Part shown: in pieces, positions 31,865-32,708 of the stretch | Position numbering within the stretch: position 1 is the stretch's first letter | Layout: each line of letters begins with the position of its first letter | From: JANXQE01 sp035651635 | GTDB taxonomy: Bacteria > Verrucomicrobiota > Verrucomicrobiia > Limisphaerales > UBA8199 | Length of the DNA stretch: 32,708 bases | Reading direction: 5' to 3' | Assembly (NCBI GenBank): GCA_035651635.1 | Contig: DASRFK010000099.1 | Coordinates: 1-32,708 of the forward strand | Made by a program: the position numbers and the translations under genes | The notes under the pieces: generated by a model | The model's database searches: none | Seen by the model: the letters and a program-made list of their open reading frames with translations, nothing else | Told to the model about the DNA's origin: nothing

Positions 31865-32708
31865 ATGGCTGACAGCAAGAAAGTAATCCTCGAAAAACTT
31901 CTGGATCGACTCTACGCCTCGCTGGTGCAGGGTCCCTGCCTGAATTGCCGGCCGCACTCCAGTCGCCAGCGCACCGATCTGACCGCTTTCAAGGCCTTCA
32001 GGCATCTCGCTCCAAACGAAATTCTCCCCAAGCTATTGACCGGCAGCAATAAAGTTGAGCTCCTGGCAAAAGTGCCGATGTTCCAATCAGGGCTGCCGCC
32101 GGAACAGTTGACCGACGAGCAACGCAAGGAAAAGTATGCCTGCGAACAGCAAAGCCGGCTGCTGGATCGCCTCCGCACCTTAACTGCTGATGCGTTTGAT
32201 TACGAGCATGCCACCGGCGAGAATGCCCTTTATATAGGTTACCCGCTGATCAGCGTGGCGCCTGGATCTGCGGTTCTGAAAGGTTCCTCAGCGCGTATCC
32301 TCGCCCCGGTCGCGCTCATCGCAGTGGATCTGAGCATCAAACGTGGGGCCGTTCAGTCGGTGGGCTTTGCTGCCAAGGGCGCCGGCGTCGATTTGGTGGT
32401 CGCTAACTTCCCGTTACTGGCATGGCTGGAGCAGCAAACCGGGCACGACCCAAACGAGCTGTTTACGGACGAAGAGGGCACACATCCTTACCAGGAGATC
32501 AATGGGATCGTGAAGCTTTTGGCCGATTCCCTGCAAGTTCCAGTGCCGGCTGAATTCAAAGGTGAATCGAACCTGGAGCCGGTCCCGCCGACGGAGAAAC
32601 TTCAGCCCGGGATTTCCTTTCTGAATTCGGCTGTCGTCGGCCTGTTTCCGGTCTCCAACCAGGGGCTGCTGCGCGACATGCGGGACTTGATTCAGGAACC
32701 GGAGCTTA
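31865..32708 (+). CDS. DUF4011-type protein, probable large helicase (5' part)
   Basis: Open from the first ATG after an in-frame stop (31853) to the window end, 281 codons shown. The pattern CEQQSRLLDRLRTLTADAFD, then NALYIGYPLISVAPGS, RILAPVALIAVDLSI, a gap, LLAWLEQQTGHDPNELF and finally ISFLNSAVVGLFPVSNQGLL followed by RDMRDLI corresponds to the DUF4011 region at the start of large superfamily I helicase-like proteins ('N-x-L-Y-L...R-x-A-P-L-x-L-I-P-V-E-L...L-G-x-F-x-F-S-K-x-x-x-Y-R-D-L'). Those proteins are common in defence islands and often end in a nuclease or DUF3320 domain; these would lie outside. A CLNC pair near residue 26 is unusual. A decayed copy of part of this gene lies at 25800-26075. 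Confidence 0.75.
   Translation, partial: MADSKKVILEKLLDRLYASLVQGPCLNCRPHSSRQRTDLTAFKAFRHLAPNEILPKLLTGSNKVELLAKVPMFQSGLPPEQLTDEQRKEKYACEQQSRLLDRLRTLTADAFDYEHATGENALYIGYPLISVAPGSAVLKGSSARILAPVALIAVDLSIKRGAVQSVGFAAKGAGVDLVVANFPLLAWLEQQTGHDPNELFTDEEGTHPYQEINGIVKLLADSLQVPVPAEFKGESNLEPVPPTEKLQPGISFLNSAVVGLFPVSNQGLLRDMRDLIQEPEL

Overview
The window reads as an accessory region (integrative/conjugative element or plasmid-derived island plus defence genes) from a moderately GC-rich Gram-negative bacterium. Tyrosine recombinases with a SAM-like domain and a 'WLAPFYGR' block, and the remnant of a PDZ-thioredoxin protein at the left edge, suggest Verrucomicrobiota. That assignment is an inference from protein style; there is no rRNA or other marker gene.

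Layout. (1) 1-0.9 kb: a small secretion/pilus-type protein and a decayed PDZ-thioredoxin gene, possibly host chromosome. (2) 1.1-9.2 kb, minus strand: mobile-element core with a HTH protein, a full-size tyrosine integrase, three further recombinase-fold proteins (two apparently catalytically dead), a RuvC-like resolvase with a basic coil and Cys cluster, a KfrA-like plasmid regulator with a palindromic operator, and an unknown protein. (3) 9.2-10.6 kb: mostly non-coding, with a 139-bp-period tandem repeat, inverted repeats and a 16-bp palindrome around one small winged-helix gene. (4) 10.6-16.2 kb: unknown receiver-like protein, excisionase, DEDD exonuclease, frameshifted ssb, coupling-type (TraD/VirD4-like) ATPase and a sigma-like protein. 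(5) 16.3-20.2 kb: accessory cargo (DUF3800, possible BECR-type RNase, orphan gene, PD-(D/E)xK protein, truncated integrase).

(6) 20.3-25.4 kb is the most interesting part: a tightly coupled minus-strand operon of seven genes behind a sigma70-type promoter. In order of transcription it encodes a 56-residue protein ending GGEY, an E2-like protein, a second E2-like protein with a Phd/YefM antitoxin-type N-terminus, an E1/ThiF-like activating enzyme, a JAB/JAMM peptidase, a ComEC-like metallo-beta-lactamase-fold protein lacking one metal His, and a patatin-like lipase. I read it as a ubiquitin-like conjugation system, probably anti-phage, with a phospholipase effector and no CD-NTase in the window. 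The GGEY protein is the candidate modifier.

(7) 25.6-26.1 kb is a scar of an ISAs1-type transposase remnant and a decayed partial copy of the gene at the right edge. (8) 26.1-31.7 kb: an Mrr-like nuclease and a 1556-residue nuclease-STAND NTPase, an Avs-like second defence module. (9) 31.9 kb to the edge: 5' part of a DUF4011-type protein, probably a large helicase.
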